Shown: piece after piece, positions 25,692-35,031 of the stretch
Position numbering within the stretch: the first letter of the stretch is position 1
Layout of the letters: the number at the start of each line of letters is the position of its first letter
Source of the DNA: Acidobacteriota bacterium
GTDB taxonomy: Bacteria > Acidobacteriota > Terriglobia > Terriglobales > Acidobacteriaceae
NCBI GenBank assembly: GCA_003225555.1
Contig: QIAM01000046.1
Location: 1 to 64,000, forward strand
DNA: 64,000 nucleotides
Reading direction: 5' to 3'
The notes under the pieces: generated by a model
What the model saw: the letters and a program-made list of their open reading frames with translations, nothing else
Database searches by the model: none
Told to the model about the DNA's origin: nothing
Program-made: the position numbers and the translations under genes

Positions 25692-26687
25692 CTAGCCTCC
25701 GGCCTTCGCCTTCTTCACTTCCTCAGTCAAGGGCGGCACGATGTCGAACAAATTTCCTACGATGGCGTAGTCGGCGATTTCGAAGATTGGCGCTTCGGAA
25801 TCTTTATTGACCGCGATGATGGTGCGCGCGCCTTTCATGCCGACGATGTGCTGAATTGCGCCGCTGATGCCGAGGGCGAGATAGAGTTTGGGAGCGACGG
25901 TCTGGCCGGAGGAGCCGATCTGGCGGTCCATGGGGAGCCAGCCGTTGTCGCAGATGGGGCGCGAGGCAGCGAGGTCAGCGCCGAGTGCGTCGGCGAGTTG
26001 CTTGGCGATCTCGATGTTTTTCTGCTCTTTGATACCGCGGCCTACCGCGACGATGATCTCGGCTTGCGTCAGATCTACGGCCTGCTTGGCTTCTTTGAAG
26101 ACTTCCTGCGGCTTGGTGCGGTTAATGTTGTCAGCGATGTCGGCAGCCACCGTTTCTACTGGAGCCGCGGATGCTCCTGCTTCCGCCTTGTCACCGCGAA
26201 AGGAACCGTTCTGGAAGGTGGCGAACCACGGGGCGTCGCCGGTGAAGCTTACATCGGCGGCGAGTTTGCCCTGGAACATCTGGCGAGTGAAGACGAGTTT
26301 GCCGTTCTCGTGCTTGAAGCCGACGCAGTCGCTGATGACGGTGCGTCCCATGGCGGTGGCGAGTTTGGGGACGAAGTCGCGCACCTGGTAGGTGTGCGGC
26401 ATTAGGACCAGCTTCGGCTGCCTGCTAGCCAGGAATTGTTTTAAGGCGGCAGCGAATGCGTCGGGGGTGTAGGGATCGAGTTTCGGTGATCCGACGGCGT
26501 AGACCTTGGCGAGCTTTTTTGCGGCGACTTCGGCGGCGATGGGTGCGGGGCTGGCGCCGACTACTGCGGCTTCGAGAGGCCATCCGGTGGCAGTGGCGAT
26601 GGCCTGGCCGGCGGTGATGGTCTCCCAGGAGACGCGGTTGAGTTTGCCTGCGCGTTGTTCGACTACTACGAGGATTGTTTCCGACAT
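25692..26687 (-). CDS. etfA: Electron transfer flavoprotein, alpha subunit
   Basis: 331 aa. N-terminal Rossmann-like part (ETILVVVEQRAGKLNRVSWE) and the C-terminal FAD-binding segment: VGRGIKEQKNI, SRPICDNGWLPMDRQIGSSGQTVAPKLYLALGISGAIQH (seen as DRQIGSSGQTVAP and GISGAIQH), INKDSEAPIFEIADYAIVGN. Forms the ETF dimer with EtfB and collects electrons from acyl-CoA and other dehydrogenases. Confidence 0.96.
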   Translation of the reverse strand: MSETILVVVEQRAGKLNRVSWETITAGQAIATATGWPLEAAVVGASPAPIAAEVAAKKLAKVYAVGSPKLDPYTPDAFAAALKQFLASRQPKLVLMPHTYQVRDFVPKLATAMGRTVISDCVGFKHENGKLVFTRQMFQGKLAADVSFTGDAPWFATFQNGSFRGDKAEAGASAAPVETVAADIADNINRTKPQEVFKEAKQAVDLTQAEIIVAVGRGIKEQKNIEIAKQLADALGADLAASRPICDNGWLPMDRQIGSSGQTVAPKLYLALGISGAIQHIVGMKGARTIIAVNKDSEAPIFEIADYAIVGNLFDIVPPLTEEVKKAKAGG

Positions 26688-26755
26688 TATGATTCCTTGG
26701 CGGACGGTAGTTCCGGTGCCGTCCCTAACGGGACTCGCTCCTATCTCGACCTTAT

Positions 26756-26889
26756 CCAGGACTTACGTCCTGGGCTAACGAATGCCGCCCTTCGGGCTGG
26801 ATCTCTAGCTCGTCTACAGCGACACTACTCACAAATCTTTCTGCCTCGCTGCGCTCGGCTGTCCAGCCGAGGCGGCTGTCCCTACATGA
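26756..26889. repeat. Palindromic repeats between etfB and etfA
   Basis: Hairpin CCAGGAC-TTAC-GTCCTGG (26756-26773), a GCCCTTCGGGC stem, and a family-B unit GTCCAGCCGAGGCGGCTGTC + CCTACATG (26861-26888). The two subunit genes are thus separated by about 200 bases of repeat DNA. Confidence 0.8.
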
Positions 26890-26893
26890 CCAT

Positions 26894-27664
26894 TCACAGC
26901 ACGCGCAGTTCGTTGCGCAGTTTGTCTACCAGCTTTTTCGCGATTTCGGCTGGTGGGCCTTCGATGTGCTCCGTCTTCTTTGTTTTTTGCGGGACGTAGA
27001 GACGTTCGATCTTCTGCAGATTTTCGCCGATCGCGGATTGCACTTCCGCCATCGGTACTTTCCGCAGCGGCTTGTTCTTGGCTTGCTTGATACCGACCAG
27101 CGTGGCGTAGCGCAGTTTGTTGATGCCGGACTGGATCGTCAGCACTGCCGGCAGCGGCATGTCGACGAACTGGAAGTATCCCGCTTCGAGCTCGCGCTTC
27201 ACTCGGATTCCGGCGTCGTTCTTTTCGATTTGCATGATGATGGTTGCGTGGGGCCAGCCCAGCAATTCGGCCAGGATGACGCCGGTTTGCGCGTAGCCGT
27301 AGTCGTCCGATTGCAGGCCGGTGAAGATCAGGTCGAACTTTTCGTCTTTGATGGCGGCGGCGAAGGCCTTGGCGGTGTTGAAGGCGTCGAGGCCGACGAA
27401 GGCATTATCTTCGAGGTGGATGGCGCGGTCAGCGCCCTTAGCCAGCGCCTCGCGCAGCACTTGCTGGGCCCGGGCGGGACCGGAGGTGATGGCGACGACT
27501 TCTCCGCCATGCTTCTCTTTCTGGCGGAGCGCCTCTTCTAATGCGAAGGCGTCGGGCTCGTTGACTTCGTACGAGACGTCTTCGCGGATCCAGGCGCCGG
27601 TTTCGTTGAGCTTGAGCGGTGCGTCTTTCTGCGGCACCTGCTTCATGCAGACCAGGATTTTCAA
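26894..27664 (-). CDS. etfB: Electron transfer flavoprotein, beta subunit
   Basis: 256 aa. Start MKILVCMKQVPQ, NEPDAFALEEALRQKEK, TGLQSDDYGYAQTGVILAELLGWPHAT and the AMP-binding surroundings DRAIHLEDNAF. Partner of EtfA. First gene of the ETF group on the minus strand. Confidence 0.96.
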   Translation of the reverse strand: MKILVCMKQVPQKDAPLKLNETGAWIREDVSYEVNEPDAFALEEALRQKEKHGGEVVAITSGPARAQQVLREALAKGADRAIHLEDNAFVGLDAFNTAKAFAAAIKDEKFDLIFTGLQSDDYGYAQTGVILAELLGWPHATIIMQIEKNDAGIRVKRELEAGYFQFVDMPLPAVLTIQSGINKLRYATLVGIKQAKNKPLRKVPMAEVQSAIGENLQKIERLYVPQKTKKTEHIEGPPAEIAKKLVDKLRNELRVL

Positions 27665-27767
27665 AGCGTGACTCCTTGCCCCTATCGCTTCCGGAAGCCA
27701 CAGGGAAACTGGTCAGTATAAACGAGCGGGAGAGAATGTGGGGGACTCCCGATTGGCAGCCCGCCTG

Positions 27768-28043
27768 CTACTCGGTGAAGACCACGGATTGCACGCCGGA
27801 GATTTCGAAGCGTTTACGGCAGCGCATGTTCTTGCAGGCCATCATGTCATCTCTGCGGAGCATGTAGGAACGGGCTTTGACGAAGCGGGCGCGGTCGCGC
27901 TCGTCGGCGCGTCCGGGAAGCTGACGCTTTTTGGTGCGGACCACCCACGTGACCTCGTACTCCCCGGGCTGTTGGCAGTGGGGACAGTTAAGAGTTGCTG
28001 GTTTCTTCTCCTGGCGCTCGTCGAAAAAGTCGCGTTCTTCCAT
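27768..28043 (-). CDS. Small zinc-ribbon-like protein
   Basis: 91 aa with two CxxC-type pairs, NCPHCQQPG and ACKNMRCRKRF, spaced about 45 residues apart as in a zinc ribbon, and a basic middle. Function unknown; 103 bases upstream of etfB, same strand. Confidence 0.65.
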   Translation of the reverse strand: MEERDFFDERQEKKPATLNCPHCQQPGEYEVTWVVRTKKRQLPGRADERDRARFVKARSYMLRRDDMMACKNMRCRKRFEISGVQSVVFTE

Positions 28044-28163
28044 AGACAGTCGTTAGCCGCTAGTCGTTGGTCGTTGGCAGCTGTTCCGGCTGGCCGTCGA
28101 TTCGGACCGCGAAGAATGATTATTACAGTTTTATGAGCTACAAGCTATGGCAACATGGAGGTG

Positions 28164-28331
28164 ATGGGGCGAAAAAAGAAGGTGAAGCGGTTTCGGGCGG
28201 TGACTGCGGTCAAGGAATTGGCGCGGGAGCGTGTTGGTACGCCTCCCGCGGGGAAGGTGGTTTTGGAGAAAAAGAAGAAGCCGGAGAAGCACAAACCTAC
28301 GCTGGGCAAATTCTTAGCCGAAACAGAATAG
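28164..28331 (+). CDS. Short basic hypothetical protein
   Basis: 55 aa: MGRKKKVKRFRAV..., with KVVLEKKKKPEKHKP and ending GKFLAETE. GGAGG lies only two bases upstream of ATG 28164; ATG 28155 is an in-frame alternative. Strongly basic N-terminal and middle parts suggest nucleic-acid or ribosome contact, but no family was recognised. An overlapping longer frame (28067-28354) looks like noise. Confidence 0.5.
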   Translation: MGRKKKVKRFRAVTAVKELARERVGTPPAGKVVLEKKKKPEKHKPTLGKFLAETE

Positions 28332-28350
28332 TGCACGGCGAAAACAGTAA

Positions 28351-29001
28351 TTAGTTGAAAGTGACCGTCACGGAGCGGTCCGCATTCAGCAAGACGGTAC
28401 ATGGGTTCGTATTCGCAGGGGAATCGCAATTCGCCCAACTACCGACCGTGGACGGACTGGTGGGAGTGGCCGTCAGCGTCACTGTTGTTCCCGTCGAAAA
28501 CTGGGCGCTGCAAGTCGTTCCGCAATTGATGCCCGCTGGAGAGCTCGACACTGTCCCTTGTCCGTTCCCACTTCTAATCACCGCTAACGTATTCAGGGCC
28601 CCGCCCTGCGGACAGCCGGAACTGGCGGGGCCGTCCACAGTGACTGGGACGGAATTACTTATCACCAAGTTTGACCCGTCTTTGAAGGTGGCGAAAACAT
28701 TGCCGCGGCCGCAGCCCACGTTCGGCGAGACCACACCCGCGCTCGTAACCTGAACCACCTGCGGGTTGTCCGACTGCCAGGTGACCTGAGTGGTAATGTC
28801 CTTCGTTTGGGGAGGATGTATGTAACTTCCGAAAGCCTTAAAGTCAAAAAACAGGGTGGGGTCAGCCGTAAAGAAAGTGCCGCCCGCGGCGGGCTGGACC
28901 TGAATCGACGCCAAGTGCTGGTTGTGGCCGCAACCGAAGAAGCTAAGCAAAAGGATGGCGGCGGCGACAAGGGCGGCGATGCTGAAATACTTCCCGTTCA
29001 T
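28351..29001 (-). CDS. Lipoprotein with bacterial Ig-like domain
   Basis: 216 aa. Lipobox LLSFFGC at the end of the signal peptide, then a BIG_2-like domain (SIQVQPAAGG, TTQVTWQSDNPQVVQVTSAGVV, GRGNVFATFKDGS) and a C-terminal GNGQGTVSSSPAGINCGTTC ... LTATPTSPSTVGSWANC repeat of the InlB-B type. Surface-exposed or periplasmic; role unknown. Start supported by AGGAG. Confidence 0.75.
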   Translation of the reverse strand: MNGKYFSIAALVAAAILLLSFFGCGHNQHLASIQVQPAAGGTFFTADPTLFFDFKAFGSYIHPPQTKDITTQVTWQSDNPQVVQVTSAGVVSPNVGCGRGNVFATFKDGSNLVISNSVPVTVDGPASSGCPQGGALNTLAVIRSGNGQGTVSSSPAGINCGTTCSAQFSTGTTVTLTATPTSPSTVGSWANCDSPANTNPCTVLLNADRSVTVTFN

Positions 29002-29064
29002 ACACAGCTCCTGGGTTTTCGGCCCGGACGAACCCTCGGCGGGGGAAGGGTCAATTTAGTCAAT

Positions 29065-29178
29065 GGTGGGCCAAAATGCAAGCCTCGGAGAGGCTCTTGC
29101 TGGCTGGGTTTGGGGCTTGTGGTGATGCCGCCTTGCCTCGCTGGGCGGGACAGCCGAGGCGGCTGTCGCTACGTGGTC
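29065..29178. repeat. Family-B repeat downstream of the threonine aldolase gene
   Basis: GGGACAGCCGAGGCGGCTGT + CGCTACGTGG at 29148-29177 overlaps the 3' end of the aldolase gene, so the last codons (AVTT) may derive from the repeat. Confidence 0.6.
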
Positions 29179-30218
29179 ACTGCTTCGGTCACGAATTTCG
29201 CGAACTCCTTCACGTCCTCTTCAGTGGTGTCGAAGGAGCACATCCAGCGGACTATGTTTTCCTCTGCAATCCACATGTAGAAGAAGTAGCGTTCTTTGAT
29301 CTTTTCGATGGCGTGGGAAGGAATCTTGGCGAAGACGCCGTTGGCTTCGACCTTCCACACGATCTTCACTCCAGGGATCCGGCTAATTTCTCTTTCGAGC
29401 AGGCGGGCCATGCGGTTCGCTTGCTCGGCGCTGCGGCGCCAGAGATCGTTGGTGAGCAGCGCCTCGAATTGCACGGCGATGAAGCGCATCTTAGAGGCGA
29501 GTTGCATGCCTTGCTTGCGTAAGTAGAGGAAGTCCGTACTCAGCTGGCGGTCGAAGAAGACGACAGCTTCTCCGCCCATAATTCCGTTCTTGGTACCTCC
29601 GAAGGAGAGCACGTCCACGCCCAGGTCGCGCGTGGCCTGGCGCAAGGTCTGGCCCAGGCTGACGGCAGCGTTGGCGATGCGGGCTCCGTCCATGTGCAGG
29701 AACATCTCCCGTTCGTGGGCGAAGCGGGCCAGCGCCTGGATTTCTTGGGGTTTGTAAACCGTGCCCATCTCGGTTGACTGGGTTATCGAGATCACGCGTG
29801 CCTGCACGTGGTGCTGGTCGCCGATGCCGTGGTAGGCGTGGCGGACTGCATCGAGCGTGATTTCGCCGTCCTGATGCGGCAAGGGGATCAGCTTGCAGCC
29901 GGTGTGCTTTTCGGGGGCGCCGCATTCGTCGGTATAGATGTGCGCGTAGTCACTGCAGAGGACAGCGTGGTAGCTGCGATTGAGGGCCTGCAGGCCGAGA
30001 ACGTTGGCGCCAGTGCCGTTGAAGGTGAAGAAAACGTCGATGTCGGGACCGAAGTGCTCCTCGAATTTTTGAACCGCTGAGCGAGTGTGTGGGTCGTCCC
30101 CATAGGCAACCACGTGACCCTGATTCGCGCGGGTGATCGCCTCGAGAACTTCGGGATGTACGCCGGCATTGTTGTCGCTGGCAAAGCTGCGAGAGGGCTT
30201 GGTCAATGCTGGCTGCAT
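29169..30218 (-). CDS. Low-specificity threonine aldolase (beta-eliminating lyase family)
   Basis: 349 aa PLP enzyme cleaving (allo)threonine to glycine and acetaldehyde. FASDNNAGVHPEVLEAI start, YGDDPHT, FNGTGANVLGL, the HMDGARIANAA aspartate and the PLP lysine in SFGGTKNGIMGGEAV. ATG 30218 (MQPALTKPSR) is used; the frame runs open to 30317 without homology. Confidence 0.93.
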   Translation of the reverse strand: MQPALTKPSRSFASDNNAGVHPEVLEAITRANQGHVVAYGDDPHTRSAVQKFEEHFGPDIDVFFTFNGTGANVLGLQALNRSYHAVLCSDYAHIYTDECGAPEKHTGCKLIPLPHQDGEITLDAVRHAYHGIGDQHHVQARVISITQSTEMGTVYKPQEIQALARFAHEREMFLHMDGARIANAAVSLGQTLRQATRDLGVDVLSFGGTKNGIMGGEAVVFFDRQLSTDFLYLRKQGMQLASKMRFIAVQFEALLTNDLWRRSAEQANRMARLLEREISRIPGVKIVWKVEANGVFAKIPSHAIEKIKERYFFYMWIAEENIVRWMCSFDTTEEDVKEFAKFVTEAVTT

Positions 30219-30432
30219 ATAGCGCAACAATGTAGCAGAATGCGGCCCACCAGCGCGTAGTGTGCAGGGGTTTGCAACTCGCAGGGTGCCAAAATGGCTA
30301 TTTGTCGTCAACTGCAAGGCCTTAGAGGAGTGCTAACAGGACAGACGTTTGCCGGTCCAATAATGTTCAGGATGCTTTCATACGGCCAGCCACTGGGTTA
30401 AAGTAACGGGGGCCAACAACGGCCCCAACAGA

Positions 30433-31548
30433 ATGAAAGTCATGACAGACGGTTCAAAACATCTGGGATGCACCATGCTGCTTACGGGGGTGGCTGTGTT
30501 AAGCACAGCCTTCGGCTGCTCGAGCAATACGGCACAGAAAGCACAGGCCGGCGGGCCTCCCGCCATGCCGGTGAAAGTGCAGGAGGCGCGCGCCGTACCG
30601 GTGAACGACGCTACCGACTATGTTGCCACCGTAAAGTCCCGCGATTCAGCCGTTATCATGCCGCAGGTGGAAGGCCAGATTGTCCAAATCCACGTGCACT
30701 CAGGGGACCGGGTTGCGGCCGGCGCGGCTCTGATCGAGATTGATCCATTGAAACAAGAGGCCACGGTGAAGAGCCAGGAGAGTGCGCGGGCGGCACAACA
30801 GGCAACCCTAAGTTGGTCGAAGCAGCAGTATGAGCGCGCGCAGGGACTCTTTACAGCAGGAGTGGTCAGCAAACAGGATCTGGATCAGGCCAGAGCCGCC
30901 CAGGATGCGGCACAGGCGCAGATGGACGCGCTCGATGCACAGGTGCGCGAGCAGCAAGTGCAGCTCCACTACTACAAAGTGGCTGCCCCGCGAGCTGGGA
31001 TTGTAGGAGACGTCCCGGTGCACGTGGGGGATCGAGTGACGACCTCCACGCAACTGACAACCGTGGACCAACCAGGGAGCCTTGAAGTCTACGTCTATGT
31101 GCCGATTGAACACTCGACGCAGCTGAAGATGAATTTGCCGGTGCACGTGGTCGACAGTGAGGGAAAGACGCTGGCCAGCACGCGCGTGAGCTTCATTTCT
31201 CCACAGGTCGATAACACCACTCAGACGGTCTTGGTCAAGGCTCGGGTACGCAATAGCAACGATGCGTTGCGGCAGTCGCAGTTCATACGGGCGCGAATCA
31301 TTTGGGGCACACATCAGAATCCGAAAGTTCCGATTCTAGCCGTGTCGCGCCTGGCGGGACAGTATTTCGCATTCGTAGCCGAGCCCCAGAATGGCGGCTC
31401 GTACCTGGCGAAGCAGAAGCCGCTCAAAATCGGACAGACCATCGGCAACGACTACGAAGTCCAGGACGGCATCAAGCCTGGAGATAAGGTCATCATCTCT
31501 GGGACGCAGTTTCTGCTCGATGGTGCGCCGGTGATTCCGCAGAGTTAA
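30433..31548 (+). CDS. RND efflux membrane fusion protein
   Basis: 371 aa. Lipobox STAFGC with lipidated Cys29, then the biotinyl-lipoyl halves (IMPQVEGQIVQIHVHSGDRV; APRAGIVGDVPVHVGD), an alpha-helical hairpin about 115-190 and beta-barrel region. Links the RND pump at 31706 to an outer-membrane channel, which is absent from the window. The pump gene follows 157 bases downstream. Confidence 0.93.
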   Translation: MKVMTDGSKHLGCTMLLTGVAVLSTAFGCSSNTAQKAQAGGPPAMPVKVQEARAVPVNDATDYVATVKSRDSAVIMPQVEGQIVQIHVHSGDRVAAGAALIEIDPLKQEATVKSQESARAAQQATLSWSKQQYERAQGLFTAGVVSKQDLDQARAAQDAAQAQMDALDAQVREQQVQLHYYKVAAPRAGIVGDVPVHVGDRVTTSTQLTTVDQPGSLEVYVYVPIEHSTQLKMNLPVHVVDSEGKTLASTRVSFISPQVDNTTQTVLVKARVRNSNDALRQSQFIRARIIWGTHQNPKVPILAVSRLAGQYFAFVAEPQNGGSYLAKQKPLKIGQTIGNDYEVQDGIKPGDKVIISGTQFLLDGAPVIPQS

Positions 31549-31552
31549 GAGC

Positions 31553-31697
31553 GGGCTTCGGGCTTCAGCTTATAAGTCGCGGTTTTTCAATTAAGAGTGT
31601 TTAGCATTGCTGCCGCTGAGGAGCGTGAGGGCGATGCCGCTTCAAAGATCGTAGGCAAAGTGTTTAGCCGAAGCCTGACGGCTGAAGCCCGAAGCCC
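31553..31697. repeat. Long-loop inverted repeat between fusion protein and pump genes
   Basis: GGGCTTCGGGCTTCAGC (31553-31569) and its exact inverse GCTGAAGCCCGAAGCCC (31681-31697) enclose 111 bases. Related single arms occur after pilT (about 3184) and after the HU gene (about 14121). Confidence 0.8.
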
Positions 31698-31705
31698 GGT
31701 TTCTT

Positions 31706-34700
31706 ATGTTCGTTAACTTCTTCATACAGCGTCCGGTCTTTGCTTCGGTATGCGCGCTGCTGATTATTCTGGCGGGCGCAGCGGTGATTCCCACGCTGCC
31801 GATTGCGCAATTTCCCAACCTGGCTCCGCCGCAGGTGGGCATTTCCAGCTTCTACATTGGTGCGAGCGCGCAGACGGTAGAAAGCGCGGTCACGATTCCG
31901 CTGGAGCAGCAAATCAACGGCGCCGAGGGAATGAAGTACGTGACCTCGACCAGTGGCAACGACGGATCGAGCGGCATCAGGGTGACCTTTGATCTGAATC
32001 GCGATCCCGACATCGCGACCGTCGACATACAGAATCGCGTCAATACGGCATTGGGCCGCCTCCCAGCGGCGGTCAAGAATGTCGGGATCACGACGATCAA
32101 GACTTCTCAGAATTTCGTTTTTGGCGCGGCCGTCACCGCTGACAACAACAAATACTCCACCCTGTTCATGAGCAACTACCTTGACGTGTACGTCAGGGAC
32201 TCGCTCAAGCGCATCCCGGGAGTGGCTGATGTTCTCGTGTTCGGGGAGCGCAAGTACTCGATGCGGCTTTGGCTCGATCCGGTACGCATGGCGGGACGCG
32301 GTCTTACCGCGCCTGATGTCGTAAATGCGCTTGCTGAGCAGAACGTAGAAGTTGCGGCCGGCCAAGTCGGCCAGCAGCCGGCCAGGCCCGGACAGCAGTA
32401 CCAGGTGAGCGTGCGCGCCGTGGGGCGACTCAGTGAGGCTGCGCAGTTTGACAACATCATCCTCAAGACCAACGCTGACGGAACGTTGGTCCGCTTGAAG
32501 GATGTGGGGAGAGCGGAGCTCGGAGCCGAGAATTACGCCTCCGATTTGAAGTTCAACGGGCAGGATGCTGTCGGCATTGCCGTGACGCAGCTTTCCACGG
32601 CGAATGCGCTGGACGTGGACCGGCGCGCCATTGCTGAACTGGATCGGTTGTCGAAGAGCTTCCCTCCCGGGATGCACTATAAGCTGGCGTTCGACACGAC
32701 GGACGCCGTGAGCGAGTCGATCCGCGACGTGGTCTTCACTGTGGGTTCGGCGATCCTGCTGGTCATCCTGGTGATCTTTATCTTTCTCGGAGACTGGCGG
32801 ACCACGATGATTCACTTTATCGCTACTCCGGTTTCGCTGATCGGCACCTTCACTTTTGTGAAGTTACTCGGTTTCTCCATCAACACGCTGACGTTGTTCG
32901 GGATCACCCTCGCCACCGGCCTGGTCGTCGACGACGCCATCGTTGTGATTGAAAACATTGAGCGCCATATCGCTGAGGGCGAACGCGACTCCCGCAAGGC
33001 GGCGGCAGCGGCCACCGCTGAGATTACCAGCGCCGTCATCGCCACCTCCCTGGTGCTGGTTGCCGTGTTTGTTCCCGTGGCGTTCTTTCCCGGGACGACC
33101 GGCATTCTGTTTCGCCAGTTTGCACTGACCATCGCATTTTCCATTGCCATTTCCGCCTTCAACGCGCTCACCCTGGCTCCGGTGCTGGCGGCTATTTTTC
33201 TGCGCGACTCGCACCGGCAAAAGTGGTGGTGGCTGCGAAAATTTGACGACGGCGTCGCTCTCCTCACCCGCGGGTACCGTAGCCTGCTGCACCACGCGTT
33301 GGACTACAAGCTGATCATGGTGGTGCTGTTTTTCGCCGGTTTGGGGCTCACTTATTTTGTATTCACCACCGTACCGAGGAGCTTCGTGCCGGACGAGGAT
33401 CAGGGATATTTCATCATCGTTATCCAGGCTCCATCTGGCGCGTCTCTCGAATACACGACAGCGATCGGAAAACAGGTTTCCGACATGCTGGCCAACGTGC
33501 CCGAGTCTGAGGGAACCTTCTCCGTGGCGGGATTCAGCTTTGCCGGAGCGGCTGCCAACCAGGGGCTGATCTTCGTTCCGCTGAAACCGTATTCGCAACG
33601 CAAGGGCGACGCACATACGGCTAAGGCGATTGTGAATCGGGTTCGTCCGAGATTGTTTGGGATCTCGGGGGCGATTGTTTTTGCGACGCTGCCTCCGGCT
33701 GTGCAGGGACTAGGGCAATTCGGCGGCTTCCAGTTTGTCGTCCAAGACCAGGGCTCGCACAAGTTGGAAGAGCTGGCCGCCGCGACGCATGGATTGATGC
33801 AGCAGGCGGGACAACATAAAGAATTGGTGGGACTCTACACTCCGTTTACGGCGAACGATCCGCAGTACCTGGTGACTATCGACCGCGAAAAGGCGAAGAG
33901 TCTGCACGTGCCCCTTTCGCAGATCACCGACACGCTGGGCGTGTACATGGGCTCGGCCTACGTGAACGATTTCAATTTCAATAACCGTTCTTATCGCGTC
34001 TACGTGCAGGCTGACCGGCAATTCCGTTCGGAAGCCAAAGACATGAAGCAGTTCTATGTTCGTTCCGACGCCGGTGCCATGGTGCCGCTGGATAATCTGA
34101 TCGCGACCGATCAGACGACAACGCCACAGGTGATCAGCCATTACAACCTGTTCCGGTCGGCGGAAATCGATGGCTCGGCTCCACCGGGATACAGCTCGGG
34201 GCAGGCAATCGCTGCAATGGAGGACCTGGCGAGGAAGCTGCCACAGGGCTTTACTTATAGCTGGACAGGACTATCGCTCGAGGAACTTCAGGCAGGCGGC
34301 ACTTCACTGATCCTGTTTGGACTGGGAACTCTGGTCGTCTACCTGACGCTTTCCGCGCAGTACGAGAGCTTCGTGCTTCCGTTCATCGTGTTGCTGGCAG
34401 TACCCATGGCGTTACTTGGAGCACTGGGGGCGCAATGGCTGCGCGGACTGCAGAACGATGTGTTCTGCCAGGTGGGACTCGTCATGCTGGTAGGCTTGTC
34501 GAGCAAGAACGCAATTCTGATCGTTGAGTTTTCCGAACAGTTGCGTGAGCGCGGACTGCCGCTGATAGACGCAGCCGTGCAGGCAGCGACCATCCGGCTG
34601 CGGCCGATTCTAATGACCTCGCTGGCATTTATTCTCGGCGTAGTGCCGTTGGTCGTGGCCACCGGCGCGGGCGAGAACGGACGCCATTCTGTGGGAACGA

Positions 34701-34813
34701 CCGTTTTCGGGGGCATGATTATGTCTACCATTCTAAATCTGTTCTTCATTCCCGTGCTTTATCTCATCATCGAGGGGTGGCGGGAACGAGGGAAGGCCCC
34801 AGAACAGCCGTAA
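31706..34813 (+). CDS. RND-family multidrug efflux pump (HAE1/AcrB type)
   Basis: 1035 aa inner-membrane trimeric pump. Start MFVNFFIQRPVFASV, QFPNLAPPQVGISSFYIGAS, the proton-relay pair in GLVVDDAIVVIENIERH, and C-terminal GLSSKNAILIVEFSEQL. Twelve TM segments with two large periplasmic loops fit the hydrophobicity pattern. Expected to export hydrophobic toxic compounds with the upstream fusion protein. Confidence 0.96.
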   Translation: MFVNFFIQRPVFASVCALLIILAGAAVIPTLPIAQFPNLAPPQVGISSFYIGASAQTVESAVTIPLEQQINGAEGMKYVTSTSGNDGSSGIRVTFDLNRDPDIATVDIQNRVNTALGRLPAAVKNVGITTIKTSQNFVFGAAVTADNNKYSTLFMSNYLDVYVRDSLKRIPGVADVLVFGERKYSMRLWLDPVRMAGRGLTAPDVVNALAEQNVEVAAGQVGQQPARPGQQYQVSVRAVGRLSEAAQFDNIILKTNADGTLVRLKDVGRAELGAENYASDLKFNGQDAVGIAVTQLSTANALDVDRRAIAELDRLSKSFPPGMHYKLAFDTTDAVSESIRDVVFTVGSAILLVILVIFIFLGDWRTTMIHFIATPVSLIGTFTFVKLLGFSINTLTLFGITLATGLVVDDAIVVIENIERHIAEGERDSRKAAAAATAEITSAVIATSLVLVAVFVPVAFFPGTTGILFRQFALTIAFSIAISAFNALTLAPVLAAIFLRDSHRQKWWWLRKFDDGVALLTRGYRSLLHHALDYKLIMVVLFFAGLGLTYFVFTTVPRSFVPDEDQGYFIIVIQAPSGASLEYTTAIGKQVSDMLANVPESEGTFSVAGFSFAGAAANQGLIFVPLKPYSQRKGDAHTAKAIVNRVRPRLFGISGAIVFATLPPAVQGLGQFGGFQFVVQDQGSHKLEELAAATHGLMQQAGQHKELVGLYTPFTANDPQYLVTIDREKAKSLHVPLSQITDTLGVYMGSAYVNDFNFNNRSYRVYVQADRQFRSEAKDMKQFYVRSDAGAMVPLDNLIATDQTTTPQVISHYNLFRSAEIDGSAPPGYSSGQAIAAMEDLARKLPQGFTYSWTGLSLEELQAGGTSLILFGLGTLVVYLTLSAQYESFVLPFIVLLAVPMALLGALGAQWLRGLQNDVFCQVGLVMLVGLSSKNAILIVEFSEQLRERGLPLIDAAVQAATIRLRPILMTSLAFILGVVPLVVATGAGENGRHSVGTTVFGGMIMSTILNLFFIPVLYLIIEGWRERGKAPEQP

Positions 34814-35031
34814 GATTTCCTGTCATGGAAACAAGACTGCTTTCCCAGCTTGTTTTGACTTGATTCCTGCCTTCCGAAGTCACACAATTCCTCTCGCCAA
34901 GTTGTGACGTTGCGGTAGGTGACTGCTCTCCTGCACGACCTCAACGACGAGTGTTCTGGGCACCGAAAATCAGTAGTTGATGCTTTTGAAATGCAGTTTT
35001 GCTGGGAAATCTTCCGACGTTGGAGGAGGAA

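Noticed and set aside
28067-28354. 95-codon plus-strand frame
   Set aside because: No features, and it overlaps the better-supported 55-residue gene at 28164-28331 in another frame.
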